Position numbers and translations under genes: made by a program
Shown here: in pieces, positions 6,882-17,798 of the stretch
Numbering within the stretch: position 1 is the stretch's first letter
Layout: every line of letters starts with the position of its first letter
Notes under the pieces: generated by a model
What the model was told of the DNA's origin: nothing
Seen by the model: only the letters and a program-made list of their open reading frames with translations
Databases searched by the model: none
Origin: Bacillota bacterium
GTDB taxonomy: Bacteria; Bacillota; UBA5301; JAMCQP01
Length of the DNA: 44,423 nucleotides
Assembly (NCBI GenBank): GCA_023381695.1
Contig: JAMCQP010000040.1
Span: forward strand, 1-44,423
Direction of reading: 5' to 3'

Positions 6882-8183
6882 TTATCGCACCGGGCGGCTG
6901 AAGTTGCCAATCGCCAGTTGCGGGAAATCGCGGCGCAGCCGCTCAATAAAATTTGGAATACCTGCTGTTTCCCCCGTTGAAGTCTCCAGACGATCAAAGA
7001 GGAGATCCGGATCAATGTTGAGGTTCCGGAATTGGACCAAATCCAGCCCTGTCCCGGCGATAAACTCCTCCCACGCCTCAATCTCCTCGCGGCGATCGGT
7101 CAGGCCGGGCATGGCCAGCAAATTGATGGAAGTATAAACGCCGTTGGCTCTGGCCACCCGGAGTGACTCCAGAACATCCTCAAAAGTATAGCTCACCGGC
7201 CGGTGGTAAGCCTCATAAACCCCCTTGCGGGCGCTGATCATGCTGATGCGCACACTGTCCAGCCCCGCCTCGCAAAGCAAGGCCAACCCCGCGGTGTTCC
7301 CGGCGTTGGTGTTGATGTTCACCGTTCCACGGGAAGTGGCCTGCCGGATCATCTTTATGCCCCGGGCCAGGACATCGCTTCGCGTGAGCACTTCCCCCTC
7401 GCATCCCTGGCCGCCGCTGATGATGGCCTCATTGGCGTTGGCGAGGTGGTGCGCCCCCACCTCCACGATCTCTTCCACCGTGGGAGCAAAGTCAATTCGC
7501 TGCTGGGGTGACGGGCAGCATCCCGCGCTCTGTAGAGAAATACAACCGAGGCACCTGGCGTTGCACGAGGGGGCCACGGGCAACCCGGCCTCCCACCGCT
7601 GGTAGAAGAAGTTTTGGGCCGTGAGGCAGTGGTATTCCAGGGAGCACCTGGCCAGTTGCTCCACAATCCTGTTGCCGGGAAAGAGCCGCTTTTTTTCGGC
7701 GATCCTGGCCGGCAACGTCTCATCGTTGTAGCAAAGCGGGTTCCATTTCCGGTAATCGTCCGTCTGGACTGCGGCAACGTAGACCCGGCCGTCCCGCATG
7801 GCCGCCGCCGTATAACCAAAGAGCGGCAAGAAGCCGCCCTTTTTCTCCTTTTGAGAAGCCTCGCCGGAATGGTCTTCGTATGCGGGAAGCAGCGTTCTCG
7901 TAAATCCAGCCGGCAGGATAGCCGCCACCGCAAAGAGCCGGCTCCCCTCTCTGCCGAACCAGGATACGGTCTGCAATCTTCCCGTGGAAGGGTCCATCCC
8001 CAGCGGCGCGCGGTCCGGCAACAGCATCAGGTCCGCTCCCTCCGGCAGGGGAATCAGTTCACTTTCTTCCATCTCCCAGATCTCATTACCCGAGCGACCA
8101 ACCGCCTCCAGCTCCGGATCTTCGAACATTACTCCCTTTTCATCGGCATAGATCAGCTTCAGTTTCCTCCACCCCTCAGCCAC
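6882..8183 (-). CDS. Radical SAM protein, function unknown
   Basis: A 433-residue protein with a central radical SAM domain. The [4Fe-4S] cluster motif CxxxCxxC is in SCNARCLGCIS (about residues 207-217), followed by a cysteine-containing SAGCCPSP. The SAM-binding core shows AIISGGQGCEGEVL, NINTNAGN, VRISMISARKGVYEAYHRP and INLLAMPGLTDR. About 200 N-terminal residues form a separate, unrecognised beta-rich domain. The frame opens at GTG 8183, which overlaps the end of the upstream M23 peptidase gene by 25 bp; the ribosome site there is weak, and GGTGGAGG fits a CTG a few codons later, so the start is uncertain. Substrate and product cannot be read from the sequence. Confidence 0.85.
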   Translation of the reverse strand: MAEGWRKLKLIYADEKGVMFEDPELEAVGRSGNEIWEMEESELIPLPEGADLMLLPDRAPLGMDPSTGRLQTVSWFGREGSRLFAVAAILPAGFTRTLLPAYEDHSGEASQKEKKGGFLPLFGYTAAAMRDGRVYVAAVQTDDYRKWNPLCYNDETLPARIAEKKRLFPGNRIVEQLARCSLEYHCLTAQNFFYQRWEAGLPVAPSCNARCLGCISLQSAGCCPSPQQRIDFAPTVEEIVEVGAHHLANANEAIISGGQGCEGEVLTRSDVLARGIKMIRQATSRGTVNINTNAGNTAGLALLCEAGLDSVRISMISARKGVYEAYHRPVSYTFEDVLESLRVARANGVYTSINLLAMPGLTDRREEIEAWEEFIAGTGLDLVQFRNLNIDPDLLFDRLETSTGETAGIPNFIERLRRDFPQLAIGNFSRPVR

Positions 8184-9211
8184 AGGAAGGGATTCTTGGC
8201 CTGGCCGTGCAAGCGGACCTCAAAGTGAACATGCGGGCCGGTGGAATCCCCGGTGCTTCCCACCTTGCTAATCACCTGCCCGCGCTCCACGGACATCCCT
8301 CTGGTGACTAAAAGCTGGGAGTTGTGCCCGTAGTAGGTTGCCAGACCATCACCGTGGTCGAGGACAACCAGCTTGCCATAACCTCCCACCCAGCCGCTCT
8401 GGCGAACAACCCCCGCCGCCGCGGCCCTCACGCTGGCGCCGGTTGCGCCGGCGATGTCGATTCCCTCATGAAAGCGGCCCCATCTTGGCCCGAACCCGGA
8501 GGTGATCCGGCCGTACATCGGCCAATCCAGCGCCGTTGACGCCCGGGCATAACTCTGGCCACGCGAGGCCACCTGGGTCCTCCGTGGGGTCTCAGTTCTT
8601 TGCGCAGGCGAATAAGCCGGTCTGGGCGAGGGGGCCTGCGGGCTCCCGGCCACCGCGGCGCCTGCCGGGGATGTGTCTTTCCCAGGGCCGAAACGGGGGA
8701 TGAGCAACTCCTGGCCGCTGACCAGATAATCAGGATCTTCCAGCGCGTTGGCCGCAATGATGGCCGACTGGCTTACCTGGTACCGGACGGCGATCCGGCT
8801 GAGAGTTTCCCCGGCCCTCACCCGGTGGAAAACAGCCGTGGCGCCAATTCCAGTGGCGATACCGGCCGCGTCATTCTCCGGTGCACTGGGCTTCTTCCAC
8901 GGAATCAGCAATTTTTGCCCCGCCAGGATCCGGTTTGGGTTCTTCAGCCCATTCAGGCGGACGAGCAACTTCATGTCCACCCCATAATACCTGGCGATGG
9001 AATAGATGGTCTGACCGGGGGAAACAACGTGGGTGGGCAACGCCAGGTTGCCTTCTTGCTGCCTGCTCCCGGGAATCTGAGCAAACGCCCGCCCGCCCGG
9101 CAGATCGGGTCGCAGAATTCCCCATCCTGCAAAAAAGGCCAGTCCGGCCACCAAACCTGCGACAATTGACGGGAGTAAAAGGCAGCTCAGGTTTCTTGAC
9201 CTTTTGGTCAT
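8159..9211 (-). CDS. Cell-wall peptidase: two LysM domains plus M23 metallopeptidase
   Basis: Acts outside the membrane on peptidoglycan. Of 350 residues, 10-33 form a signal anchor. LysM domains lie at 60-104 (THVVSPGQTIYSIARYYGV) and 128-172 (FHRVRAGETLSRIAVRYQV). A proline-rich linker leads to the M23 (LytM/NlpD) domain at about 236-338, with the zinc-binding HEGID (248-252) and HVH (327-329) both intact, so it should be an active endopeptidase and not a degenerate EnvC/NlpD activator. The start is ATG 9211, eight bases after GGAGG; the longer open frame upstream has no such site. The stop overlaps the radical SAM gene, suggesting translational coupling. Confidence 0.92.
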   Translation of the reverse strand: MTKRSRNLSCLLLPSIVAGLVAGLAFFAGWGILRPDLPGGRAFAQIPGSRQQEGNLALPTHVVSPGQTIYSIARYYGVDMKLLVRLNGLKNPNRILAGQKLLIPWKKPSAPENDAAGIATGIGATAVFHRVRAGETLSRIAVRYQVSQSAIIAANALEDPDYLVSGQELLIPRFGPGKDTSPAGAAVAGSPQAPSPRPAYSPAQRTETPRRTQVASRGQSYARASTALDWPMYGRITSGFGPRWGRFHEGIDIAGATGASVRAAAAGVVRQSGWVGGYGKLVVLDHGDGLATYYGHNSQLLVTRGMSVERGQVISKVGSTGDSTGPHVHFEVRLHGQAKNPFLWLRGGGN

Positions 9212-9345
9212 CCTATACTCCTCCTCTGGCAATTCCAGGTATATTTTCCTCTCCATACCTTTTATTGCCACGCTGCCACTTAGCTTGCCCAGGTTTGTTC
9301 CGGTTATGCTGCCGTATCCCGGTTGTACTGCCTTATTTTGGAAAT

Positions 9346-10614
9346 TCAGCCGCGCACGTTCTCCGCAAACTTGGATTTGATCACGAGGTTGGCCAGTTCC
9401 TTGTTGGTTTTGGTATTGGTGAGCCGTTCGAGTAGAAGTTCGGTGGTCTCCTGGACGCCCATTGAAGCCAGAACCTTGCGCAAGATCCACATCATCTCCA
9501 GCTCGTCCGAATCCAGGAGCAGCTCTTCCTTGCGGGTGCCCGACCGGTAGATATCAATGGCCGGAAAGACCCTCCGCTCCGCGAGTTTCCGGTCCAGGTG
9601 GATCTCCATGTTGCCGGTCCCCTTGAACTCCTCAAAGATGACGTCGTCCATCCTGCTGCCGGTCTCCACCAGCGCCGTGGCAAGGATGGTGAGGCTTCCG
9701 CCCTCCTCGATGTTCCGGGCCGCGCCGAAAAAGCGTTTTGGCCGGTACAACGCGGTGGGGTCCACGCCGCCTGAAAGCGTCCTGCCGCTCGGCGGCACCA
9801 CCAGGTTATGGGCCCTGGCCAGGCGGGTGATGCTGTCCAGCAAGATCACCACATCCTTCTTGTGTTCCACAAGACGCTTGGCCTTTTCCAGGACCATTTC
9901 GGAAACCTTCACATGGTTCTCCGCCGGCTCGTCGAAGGTGGAGCTGACCACCTCTCCATCCACCGAGCGCCTCATATCGGTAACCTCTTCCGGACGTTCA
10001 TCGATCAAAAGGACAATCAGCTCCACCTCCGGATGGTTGGCGGTGATGCTGTTGGCGATCTTCTTCAAAAGAGTGGTCTTGCCGGCCTTGGGAGGGGAGA
10101 CGATCAATCCCCGCTGGCCCTTTCCCAGCGGCGCGATAACGTCGATCAGCCTGGTGGCGATGTCCTTCGGTGAAGTTTCGAGCCGCAACCGGGAATTCGG
10201 GTAGACCGGCGTGAGTTTGTCGAAATGGGGACGCTGATAAGCGGCTTCCGGGTCCTTGCCGTTGATGGCCACCACCTTGAGAAGGGCGAAGTACCGCTCA
10301 TTGTCCTTTGGAGGGCGAACCTGCCCCAGGACCACATCGCCGTCACGGAGGTCAAAACGCCGGATCTGCGACGGGGAAATATAGATGTCGGCCGGACCGG
10401 GCAGATAATTGCCCGAGCGAAGAAAGCCGTACCCATCGGGCAATGTTTCGAGGACCCCCTGTGAGAGTTGCAGGCCTTCCCGCTCCGTCTGCGCCCGTAG
10501 GACGGCCACGATCAGATCTGTCTTACGCAACTTGGAATACCCGCTGACCTCCAGCTCTCTGGCGATCTCCCGCAATTCGGTCAAGCTTTTGGTTTCAAGC
10601 TCTGCAATATTCAA
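9346..10614 (-). CDS. rho: Transcription termination factor Rho
   Basis: Hexameric RNA helicase that ends transcription. The 422 residues contain the N-terminal helical Rho_N domain ([17 protein letters not shown]), the cold-shock-like RNA-binding domain ([21 protein letters not shown]), Walker A ([11 protein letters not shown]), Walker B ([17 protein letters not shown]) and the C-terminal ring residues [21 protein letters not shown] prefer TTG 10614, giving MNIAELE with GGGAG ten bases upstream; GTG 10623 is also in frame, but its ribosome site would be one base away. It follows fba by about 60 bp. Rho is the only clear means of stopping some transcripts here that lack hairpin terminators. 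Confidence 0.96.
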   Translation of the reverse strand: MNIAELETKSLTELREIARELEVSGYSKLRKTDLIVAVLRAQTEREGLQLSQGVLETLPDGYGFLRSGNYLPGPADIYISPSQIRRFDLRDGDVVLGQVRPPKDNERYFALLKVVAINGKDPEAAYQRPHFDKLTPVYPNSRLRLETSPKDIATRLIDVIAPLGKGQRGLIVSPPKAGKTTLLKKIANSITANHPEVELIVLLIDERPEEVTDMRRSVDGEVVSSTFDEPAENHVKVSEMVLEKAKRLVEHKKDVVILLDSITRLARAHNLVVPPSGRTLSGGVDPTALYRPKRFFGAARNIEEGGSLTILATALVETGSRMDDVIFEEFKGTGNMEIHLDRKLAERRVFPAIDIYRSGTRKEELLLDSDELEMMWILRKVLASMGVQETTELLLERLTNTKTNKELANLVIKSKFAENVRG

Positions 10615-10674
10615 TTGTGTCACTCCCGCAATATTGATCTCGCCTTCTGTTTGCCTTCCGCCTGCGTCTGCCTT

Positions 10675-11553
10675 CTATCTGCCTGCTCCGCCTGCTGATC
10701 TTGCCTTGCCGGACGCCCCGAAAAGCCGGATCTTCTCCTGAACAACCTTCTGCATGGCCTCCCTGGCCGTCCCCAGGATCTCCCGCGGGTCGTAGACCCC
10801 GGCGTCCCGGGCCAGAAGCTCGCGCAACGAACCGGCGAAGGCCAGCCGGATCTCGGTGTCAATATTTATCTTGCGAATCCCCAGCCTGACAGCTTCCCGG
10901 ATGCTCCCGTCCGGGACCCCGGAAGCCCCGTGCAGGACCAGGGGAATGGAGACCGCCCGGGCAATCTCCTGTAAACGTGCAAAATCCAATTTTGGCTCGC
11001 CCTGGTAAACGCCATGGGCGGTACCGATGGACACCGCCAGGGCGTCGGCGCCGCTTCGCGCCACAAATTCCGCGGCTTCCTCCGGATCGGTCATCAGAGC
11101 CTCCCGCTGGGAAACCGTGATATTGTCCTCGGTGCCGCCGATCTTGCCGAGTTCCGCCTCCACCGAGACCCCCACGGCATGAGCCACATCCACCACTTTC
11201 TTTACCAGCGCCGCATTCTCATCGAACGGCAACTTCGAGCCGTCGACCATCACCGCGGAAAAACCCGCCTTGATGCAACGCACCGCCTGTTCAAAACTCG
11301 TGCCGTGGTCCAGATTCAACGCCACGGGCACGCGGGCCTCTTCCGCAGCCACCCGCGCCATCGCGGCGATGTAATCCAGTCCCCCGTACTTGATTCCGCC
11401 CTGGGTGGCCTGGATGATCACCGGCGCCTGCTCCGCTTCCGCGGCAGCAATAATCGCCTGCAGAATCTCCAGGTTGTTGAGGTTGAACGCGCCAACGGCA
11501 TAACCATCCGCGTCTGCCGCGCGCAAAAGATCACTTACCGCGACAAATGCCAA
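10675..11553 (-). CDS. fba: Class II fructose-1,6-bisphosphate aldolase
   Basis: Interconverts fructose 1,6-bisphosphate with dihydroxyacetone phosphate and glyceraldehyde 3-phosphate in glycolysis and gluconeogenesis. In 292 residues the zinc and active-site elements are present: LNLDHGTSFEQ, EAELGKIGGTEDN, SIGTAHGVYQGEPKLDF, LVLHGASGVPD and KINIDTEIR. The start is TTG 11553 after GGAGAAGGG. The final dozen residues (GKARSAGGAGR) extend past the usual end and are low in complexity. The tagatose-bisphosphate aldolase subgroup is close in sequence, so substrate choice is not proven. It lies between the zinc-ribbon-like gene and rho, all on one strand. Confidence 0.93.
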   Translation of the reverse strand: MAFVAVSDLLRAADADGYAVGAFNLNNLEILQAIIAAAEAEQAPVIIQATQGGIKYGGLDYIAAMARVAAEEARVPVALNLDHGTSFEQAVRCIKAGFSAVMVDGSKLPFDENAALVKKVVDVAHAVGVSVEAELGKIGGTEDNITVSQREALMTDPEEAAEFVARSGADALAVSIGTAHGVYQGEPKLDFARLQEIARAVSIPLVLHGASGVPDGSIREAVRLGIRKINIDTEIRLAFAGSLRELLARDAGVYDPREILGTAREAMQKVVQEKIRLFGASGKARSAGGAGR

Positions 11554-11601
11554 GCAAACCCTTCTCCCTTTTTAATTAACTGACCTGTGAATACCCTGGG
11601 A

Positions 11602-12264
11602 TTAACCTTTCCGGTTGCGGGAATGAAAATGACGACCGTCGAGGCTGGTAAATCCGCCCTCGACAAGCTCAATGATCCGTGTCTGCTGGATGACGCGGAG
11701 ATCTTCCTCGGTCTCGCCGTAGACAATAGCCAGACTGTCGCATTTCGGGCAATGCAACTCAATCTTCTCCGGAAAAACGCCGACTTCGATGTTGAAATTG
11801 CCGCACTGGCAATACAAATGCCCGCGGCTGGCGATCTTTTGCAGGGACCGGAGGACCTCCAGCATCACTTCGGGCGTGGTAAAGAAATCGTCGTAGTCCA
11901 TGTCGGCCAGAAGGTCTTCCAGCGGCAACTGTTTCTTGTCCAGAACCTCGCGCACCAGCTGGGATTTTCCCAAAAAACCCATTTCCATTTCGGTATCCGG
12001 GCAGTAGAGGCTTGCCAGATCGGGTTGCCAGATATCCTGAGCAGACATGGTGAGAAGATGCGACGTTTCGCAGATTGTACAGTGCACCTGCAGAAGATAC
12101 GAGCGGTGATCCCGGGTGCTGATGGTAAAAAGGTTGAAACCGCAGCCACACTCTGCCTTGACCGCGCGCCTGCCGGAAAAGTCGAAGAGAGAGAGCTGAT
12201 GGTAATTCAGTTTTCCACAGGCGGGACATCTCAGGGCGAGTGTTTGCTGGGTAGTGACAATCAT
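11602..12264 (-). CDS. Cysteine-rich zinc-ribbon-like protein (CpXC-type)
   Basis: A 220-residue cytoplasmic protein whose cysteine pairs suggest zinc binding: CPAC (about residue 13), CGCG, CTIC, then CQC and CPKC near the C terminus. The opening TLALRCPACGKLNYHQL is typical of CpXC-type proteins, but I assign this from pattern only. The middle (REVLDKKQLPLEDLLADMDYDDFF) looks helical. The start is ATG 12264 with AAAGGA upstream; 28 codons of open frame before it are not supported. It is 48 bp upstream of fba in the same direction. Function unknown. Confidence 0.7.
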   Translation of the reverse strand: MIVTTQQTLALRCPACGKLNYHQLSLFDFSGRRAVKAECGCGFNLFTISTRDHRSYLLQVHCTICETSHLLTMSAQDIWQPDLASLYCPDTEMEMGFLGKSQLVREVLDKKQLPLEDLLADMDYDDFFTTPEVMLEVLRSLQKIASRGHLYCQCGNFNIEVGVFPEKIELHCPKCDSLAIVYGETEEDLRVIQQTRIIELVEGGFTSLDGRHFHSRNRKG

Positions 12265-12405
12265 CTGAGTAGTCCTTTCTCGCCATGGGCTTGTCTCCTC
12301 AATCCTGGCCCTAGCCAGCAGGTCGGCATCCGATTGGAGACAGATCATGGCCCCGGCTTATCTATAATTCGTGGCCCTTCGCCAAAATCCTTTTATACCT
12401 GGATA

Positions 12406-13161
12406 TCACTGGACGATCTTCTTGACCATTCCGTCAATATCCAGGACTACAAAAGCCCGGTGTCCGGCGTGAAGCAACTCCAGCGCCGCAGCGCTCCCCC
12501 CCACAATTACCCGCAGATCCTTTGACAGGGCCAGGGTCTGGCCGGCATTCTTTTGGGCGGGGAGGCTGACCGTAATGGTCCGCGCCACCGGGTCGAACCG
12601 CTGGATAATGACCTCCGCCCCCACGTAGAAACCCTCGATATAAGCCAGCTCGCCCCAGGGGTTGAGGATCGCGTAGATCTCCTGAAAATCGTCGTTGCTG
12701 ACCGGGCGCAGGGCGGCCAGGGCAGCCGGTTGCCCTTCCCGGTAGATGATCGCTTCCCGGCTCACCCGCATGGTCTTGATCTCGCCGCCGGTTGCGACCT
12801 GGATCAGGCCCTGCGCCGGATCCACCGCCCGCACCTGGCCGGTCAGCGACTTCAAAGCGGAAGTGACCGCCAGCACCCGGCTGAGGATCTGCGCCAGTTC
12901 CCCCTGGGTCAAGGGCGTGTCCGGGGATTTGGCCACCAGCTCCCGCGGCCAGATTCCGGCCGCCACCAGCTTGCCTACCTCATCCTGCGCCCATGGGATT
13001 TGCAAGGAATTCCGCTCCCAGGCCAGTGCTATATTTGCGGGCCACTTGCTTCCCAACAGCGTGATAAGGGCTATTACCAGCGCGCCTCGCGTAAATGTCC
13101 GAATTTTTGGCTCGCCGGCTACACCGTTTTGGTACTTATGTTTATTATACGTATCGTCCAT
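12406..13161 (-). CDS. Secreted or membrane-anchored protein with one SLH-like domain
   Basis: A 251-residue protein with an N-terminal hydrophobic segment (about 24-48, GALVIALITLLGSKWPANIALA region) that should act as a signal peptide or anchor. A single S-layer-homology-like unit follows (IPWAQDEVGKLVAAGIWPRE, then TPLTQGELAQILSRVLAV). The remainder is beta-rich (LTGQVRAVDPAQGLIQVATG; RTITVSL), resembling small OB/SH3-like folds seen in Firmicute envelope proteins. The start is ATG 13161 with AAAGGAG nine bases upstream. It is separated from pyrG by a terminator. A role on the cell surface is likely; the exact function is unknown. Confidence 0.65.
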   Translation of the reverse strand: MDDTYNKHKYQNGVAGEPKIRTFTRGALVIALITLLGSKWPANIALAWERNSLQIPWAQDEVGKLVAAGIWPRELVAKSPDTPLTQGELAQILSRVLAVTSALKSLTGQVRAVDPAQGLIQVATGGEIKTMRVSREAIIYREGQPAALAALRPVSNDDFQEIYAILNPWGELAYIEGFYVGAEVIIQRFDPVARTITVSLPAQKNAGQTLALSKDLRVIVGGSAAALELLHAGHRAFVVLDIDGMVKKIVQ

Positions 13162-13267
13162 CAGGCGTCGCTCCTTTACCCCATTGCAGAAAAATCTTTG
13201 CAAGTTTCCTGGTATTTTCAGTTTCGCCATCTTTTGGCCACAATATACCTGCTTATCAAGGGACATT

Positions 13268-13299
13268 AAAAACCGGAGGGCAATATCCTCCGGTTTTTT
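13268..13299 (-). terminator. Intrinsic terminator after pyrG
   Basis: AACCGGAGG (13271-13279) pairs with CCTCCGGTT (13287-13295). A-rich and T-rich tails flank it, so it can work in both directions; on the minus strand TTTTTAA follows, ending the pyrG transcript. Confidence 0.9.
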
Positions 13300-13359
13300 G
13301 ATGGCTCAATTATTTGGTGATATCGGGCATTAAACCACCTCGGTGCTGCTCAAGCTAGC

Positions 13360-15059
<1,700 letters not shown>

Positions 15060-15090
15060 CCCAAAAAACTTCGCCTGACGCGCCCAGGCA

Positions 15091-15135
15091 AAGAAAATCG
15101 CCCGGAGGCAGGACGTTCTCCCTCAACTCCGGGCG
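15091..15135 (-). terminator. Intrinsic terminator after the sugar ABC ATPase gene
   Basis: CGCCCGGAG (15099-15107) pairs with CTCCGGGCG (15127-15135), followed on the minus strand by ATTTTCTTTG. A second smaller hairpin (GCCTG / CAGGC, 15073-15089) with GAAGTTTTTT comes right after it. Confidence 0.8.
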
Positions 15136-15171
15136 TTTACCTTGAATGTTCAAAGGAATGTTCAAGCCATC

Positions 15172-16281
15172 TCAGTTGATTGCTTTCTCGGTGTCCTTAT
15201 CAAAGAGGTGAATCTTGTCCATGGCAAAGACCACCGGGTGCTTGACCCCATCCGTGGCCCTGGTGTGGGCGTTCACCCTCGCCACAAAAGAGTGGTCGCC
15301 AGCGGTCAAATAGAGATAGGTCTCATTGCCCATCGGCTCGATCACGTCCACCATGGCGGTAAGGGTCGCCTCCTCGGAGGCGTTCGGCGTCAGTTCCTTG
15401 TCGGCGATGTCCTCCGGCCGAATGCCGAAGATGACCTCTTTCCCCAGGTACTGCTTGAGGCTCTTGAACTCGGCCACCGTCTTGGCCGGCACTTTGAGGC
15501 GAAATGCCCTGGCGTTGATATATACATCCTCGCCGGCTTCCTCCAGCACCGCATTGATGAAGTTCATGGACGGGCTGCCGATGAACCCGGCCACAAACAC
15601 ATTCACCGGATAATCGTAGATCTCCAGCGGCGCGCCCACCTGCTGGATAAGGCCGTCCTTCATCACCACGATCCGGTCGCCCATGGTCATTGCCTCGGTC
15701 TGGTCATGTGTAACATAAACGATCGTGGTCTGCAGCCGGCTGTGGAGTTTGCTGATCTCCGCCCGCATCTGGACGCGCAGCTTGGCATCAAGGTTGGAGA
15801 GGGGTTCGTCCATGAGGAAGACCTTCGGCTCCCGGACGATGGCCCGCCCGACCGCCACGCGCTGCCTCTGGCCCCCGGAGAGCGCCTTGGGTTTACGCTC
15901 CAGCAGGTTCTCGATGCCCAGCATCTTGGCGGCTTCCTTGACCCGCCGGTCAATCTCGGCCTTGGGGAATTTGCGGAGCTTCAGCCCGAACGCCATATTG
16001 TTGTAAACATCCATGTGCGGGTAGAGCGCATAGTTCTGAAAGACCATGGCGATATCCCGATCCTTCGGCGGCACGTCGTTTACAAGCGTGTCCCCGATGT
16101 AGATATTTCCCTCGGTGATCTCCTCAAGACCAGCCACCATCCGCAAGGTGGTGGACTTGCCGCAGCCGGACGGGCCTACCAGCACCACAAACTCCTTGTC
16201 CTTGATCTCCAGGCTGGCGTCGCTGACCGCCGTCACGTTGCCGAACTTCTTGAACAGATGCTCCAGTACTACTTTTGCCAA
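15172..16281 (-). CDS. Carbohydrate ABC transporter ATP-binding protein (MsmK/UgpC/MalK type)
   Basis: Energises a sugar importer from the cytoplasmic face. The 369 residues contain Walker A (GPSGCGKSTTLR), Q-loop (VFQNYALYPHM), signature LSGGQRQRVAVGRA, Walker B (VFLMDEPLSNLDAKLR), the switch histidine (VTHDQTEAM) and the regulatory C-terminal OB domain (IFGIRPEDI, VIEPMGNETYLYL). The start is TTG 16281 with AGGAGGAAGG upstream. No permease or binding-protein gene is adjacent, as is common for shared MsmX/MsmK-type ATPases that serve several importers. It is downstream of a LacI regulator, with a 180-bp structured element filling the gap between them, so the two are probably one transcript. 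Confidence 0.93.
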   Translation of the reverse strand: MAKVVLEHLFKKFGNVTAVSDASLEIKDKEFVVLVGPSGCGKSTTLRMVAGLEEITEGNIYIGDTLVNDVPPKDRDIAMVFQNYALYPHMDVYNNMAFGLKLRKFPKAEIDRRVKEAAKMLGIENLLERKPKALSGGQRQRVAVGRAIVREPKVFLMDEPLSNLDAKLRVQMRAEISKLHSRLQTTIVYVTHDQTEAMTMGDRIVVMKDGLIQQVGAPLEIYDYPVNVFVAGFIGSPSMNFINAVLEEAGEDVYINARAFRLKVPAKTVAEFKSLKQYLGKEVIFGIRPEDIADKELTPNASEEATLTAMVDVIEPMGNETYLYLTAGDHSFVARVNAHTRATDGVKHPVVFAMDKIHLFDKDTEKAIN

Positions 16282-16298
16282 CTTTCCTTCCTCCTTTT

Positions 16299-16478
16299 TG
16301 TCGCGTCAATAAACATCGGTTTGCTTCGTTCCACCGGGCGTTTCGCGCCATCCTGGGGCACGCCCGGTACTAGGACATCGTGTCCGTCGTCGGTCGTCTC
16401 GTCTCCTCGGCGTACCACCAGTACGCCTCCGTCGCCTCGCTCCCTGCGGCCTCGCATCCCTCGTTTCTTGGCGCGACA
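16299..16478 (-). repeat. 180-bp structured intercistronic element, copy A
   Basis: Its ends are inverted repeats of 16 bases with two non-matching positions (16299-16314 and 16463-16478). Internal hairpins include a 7-bp stem at 16409-16427, GGACA/TGTCC near 16374-16386 and an 8-bp arm pair around 16334-16362. It begins 6 nt after the lacI stop codon and ends 17 nt before the start of the ABC ATPase gene. By eye it differs from copy B at about a dozen of some 165 aligned bases. Confidence 0.85.
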
Positions 16479-16484
16479 CTTTCG

Positions 16485-17516
16485 CTAGTTTAACCAGAGG
16501 GATGAACCGCAGGATTCACGGATGATGAGCTTGGGCCGGAGCAAAACGCGCGCCGGTTCCCCGCCGATCTTCCCGCCGTGGGCCAGGGCCGCCATCTTTT
16601 CGGCGGCCAGGGCGCCTATTTCAAACATCGGCTGGCGGACGGTGGTCAGCGGGGGATCCACGTAGGAAGCCACCGGATCATCGCCATACCCAACCACCGC
16701 CATATCCTCGGGCACCTTCAACCCTTTTTGCCGGATCGCCTTGATCGCCCCGATGGCTACCGCGTCATTAAAGGCGAATACCGCGGTTGGGCGCTCTTTT
16801 TGCGCCAGGAGGCGGTGCATGGCCTGAAAGCCGCTCTCCTTGGTGCTGCTCCCGCTAACCTCCCATTCCTCTTCCACCGGCAATCCCGCCTCGGCCAGCG
16901 CCCGGCGGTAGCCTGCCAGCCGGTCCGCGCTGGAGGTCAGGCCCGGCTTCCCGACGAGGTGCGCCATCTTCTTGTGGCCAAGGCTGATCAGGTGCTTTAC
17001 CGCCTCATAGGCGCCGTAAACATTGTCGGTGTCCACAAAAGGCCAGTCCCCGGCGCACCGCCCGATGGACAGGACCGGAATCCCCTCCCGGGACAGTTCC
17101 GACAGTTCCGGTTCGTCTTCTCGGCCGTTGAGCAGGATAATCCCCTCCACTCCCTTATCGCAAAAAACATCAATGGAGGAACGTCCCGCTTCTTCCCCCA
17201 GGGAAGGGCTGGAGAGCATAAAACTGTACCCAAGCCGGTAGGTGGCTTCTCCGATGCCCTTGATCACTTCCGCAAAAAAGCTGTCGGAGAGCGCCAGGTC
17301 GTTGAACCCCAGCGCCGCCACCCCCAAAATCCTGGTCCTTTGCCCGGCCAAACCCCTGGCCAGACCGCTCGGCCGGTAAGAAAGCTCCTTGATGACGCTT
17401 TCCACCCGCCTCTTCGTTTCCGTGGAGACGGGCACGGTCTGGTTCAACACGTAAGAGACGGTGGCGGTGGAAACTCCCGCGCGCCTGGCCACGTCCTTGA
17501 TCGTCGGTCTGGCCAC
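16485..17516 (-). CDS. LacI-family transcriptional regulator
   Basis: A 343-residue DNA-binding repressor or activator that responds to a sugar. The helix-turn-helix (PTIKDVARRAGVSTATVSYV) and hinge helix (YRPSGLARGLA) are intact; the periplasmic-binding-protein-like effector domain follows (GVEGIILLN, VDTDNVYGAYEAVKHLISLGH, AVFAFNDAVAIGAIKAI). I prefer GTG 17516, giving MARPTIKDV with AGGGGTG upstream, over the longer GTG 17540 form. A LacI-type half-palindrome lies 48 bp upstream of this start, so autoregulation is likely. The sugar ABC ATPase gene follows it. The ligand is not identifiable. Confidence 0.92.
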   Translation of the reverse strand: MARPTIKDVARRAGVSTATVSYVLNQTVPVSTETKRRVESVIKELSYRPSGLARGLAGQRTRILGVAALGFNDLALSDSFFAEVIKGIGEATYRLGYSFMLSSPSLGEEAGRSSIDVFCDKGVEGIILLNGREDEPELSELSREGIPVLSIGRCAGDWPFVDTDNVYGAYEAVKHLISLGHKKMAHLVGKPGLTSSADRLAGYRRALAEAGLPVEEEWEVSGSSTKESGFQAMHRLLAQKERPTAVFAFNDAVAIGAIKAIRQKGLKVPEDMAVVGYGDDPVASYVDPPLTTVRQPMFEIGALAAEKMAALAHGGKIGGEPARVLLRPKLIIRESCGSSLWLN

Positions 17517-17563
17517 CCGAAGAACACACCCCTGTCGCACCTTTTAATTCCATCACAACTTCG

Positions 17564-17577
17564 TTTAAGCGGTTAAA
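17564..17577. promoter_or_regulatory. LacI-family operator candidate
   Basis: On the minus strand TTTAACCGCTTAAA: 5-bp arms around a central CG, the typical layout of LacI/GalR operators. It lies upstream of the lacI-type gene. Confidence 0.5.
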
Positions 17578-17629
17578 TTCCCGGCGAAAAAAGAAGACCT
17601 TGCCTACGTTTTTTATATTCAACACCCAC

Positions 17630-17655
17630 CGCAGGATTCCTTCTTAAATCCTGCG
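17630..17655. promoter_or_regulatory. Inverted repeat upstream of lacI
   Basis: CGCAGGATT (17630-17638) pairs with AATCCTGCG (17647-17655) around an 8-nt loop. No U-tract follows on the minus strand, so it is not an obvious terminator; it may be a leader hairpin or a second binding site. Confidence 0.45.
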
Positions 17656-17726
17656 TTAAAGCAGGCGGTTTGCACGACCAAAGACTTCCAATCATATCTC
17701 GTCATATCCCGGCACTGAAGAATGCA

Positions 17727-17790
17727 GTAAGATTCCCGTTGAAAAGAGGGGCTCCTGGAGCAGAAGTCGACTTTTCAGCGGGAATCTTGC
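17727..17790. repeat. Long imperfect inverted repeat after ccmF
   Basis: Arms 17727-17746 and 17771-17790 pair over about 20 bases, including G-U pairs. The loop holds a smaller hairpin, GCTC-CTG-GAGC. It begins 8 bp after the ccmF stop codon on the minus strand and could end or protect the ccm mRNA, but no U-run follows on that strand. Confidence 0.6.
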
Positions 17791-17798
17791 TTGCTTTT

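Noticed and set aside
16124..16457. Small frames inside structured element copy A
   Set aside because: Arg/Gly-rich translations of a GC-rich hairpin element; the frames are not kept between copies A and B.
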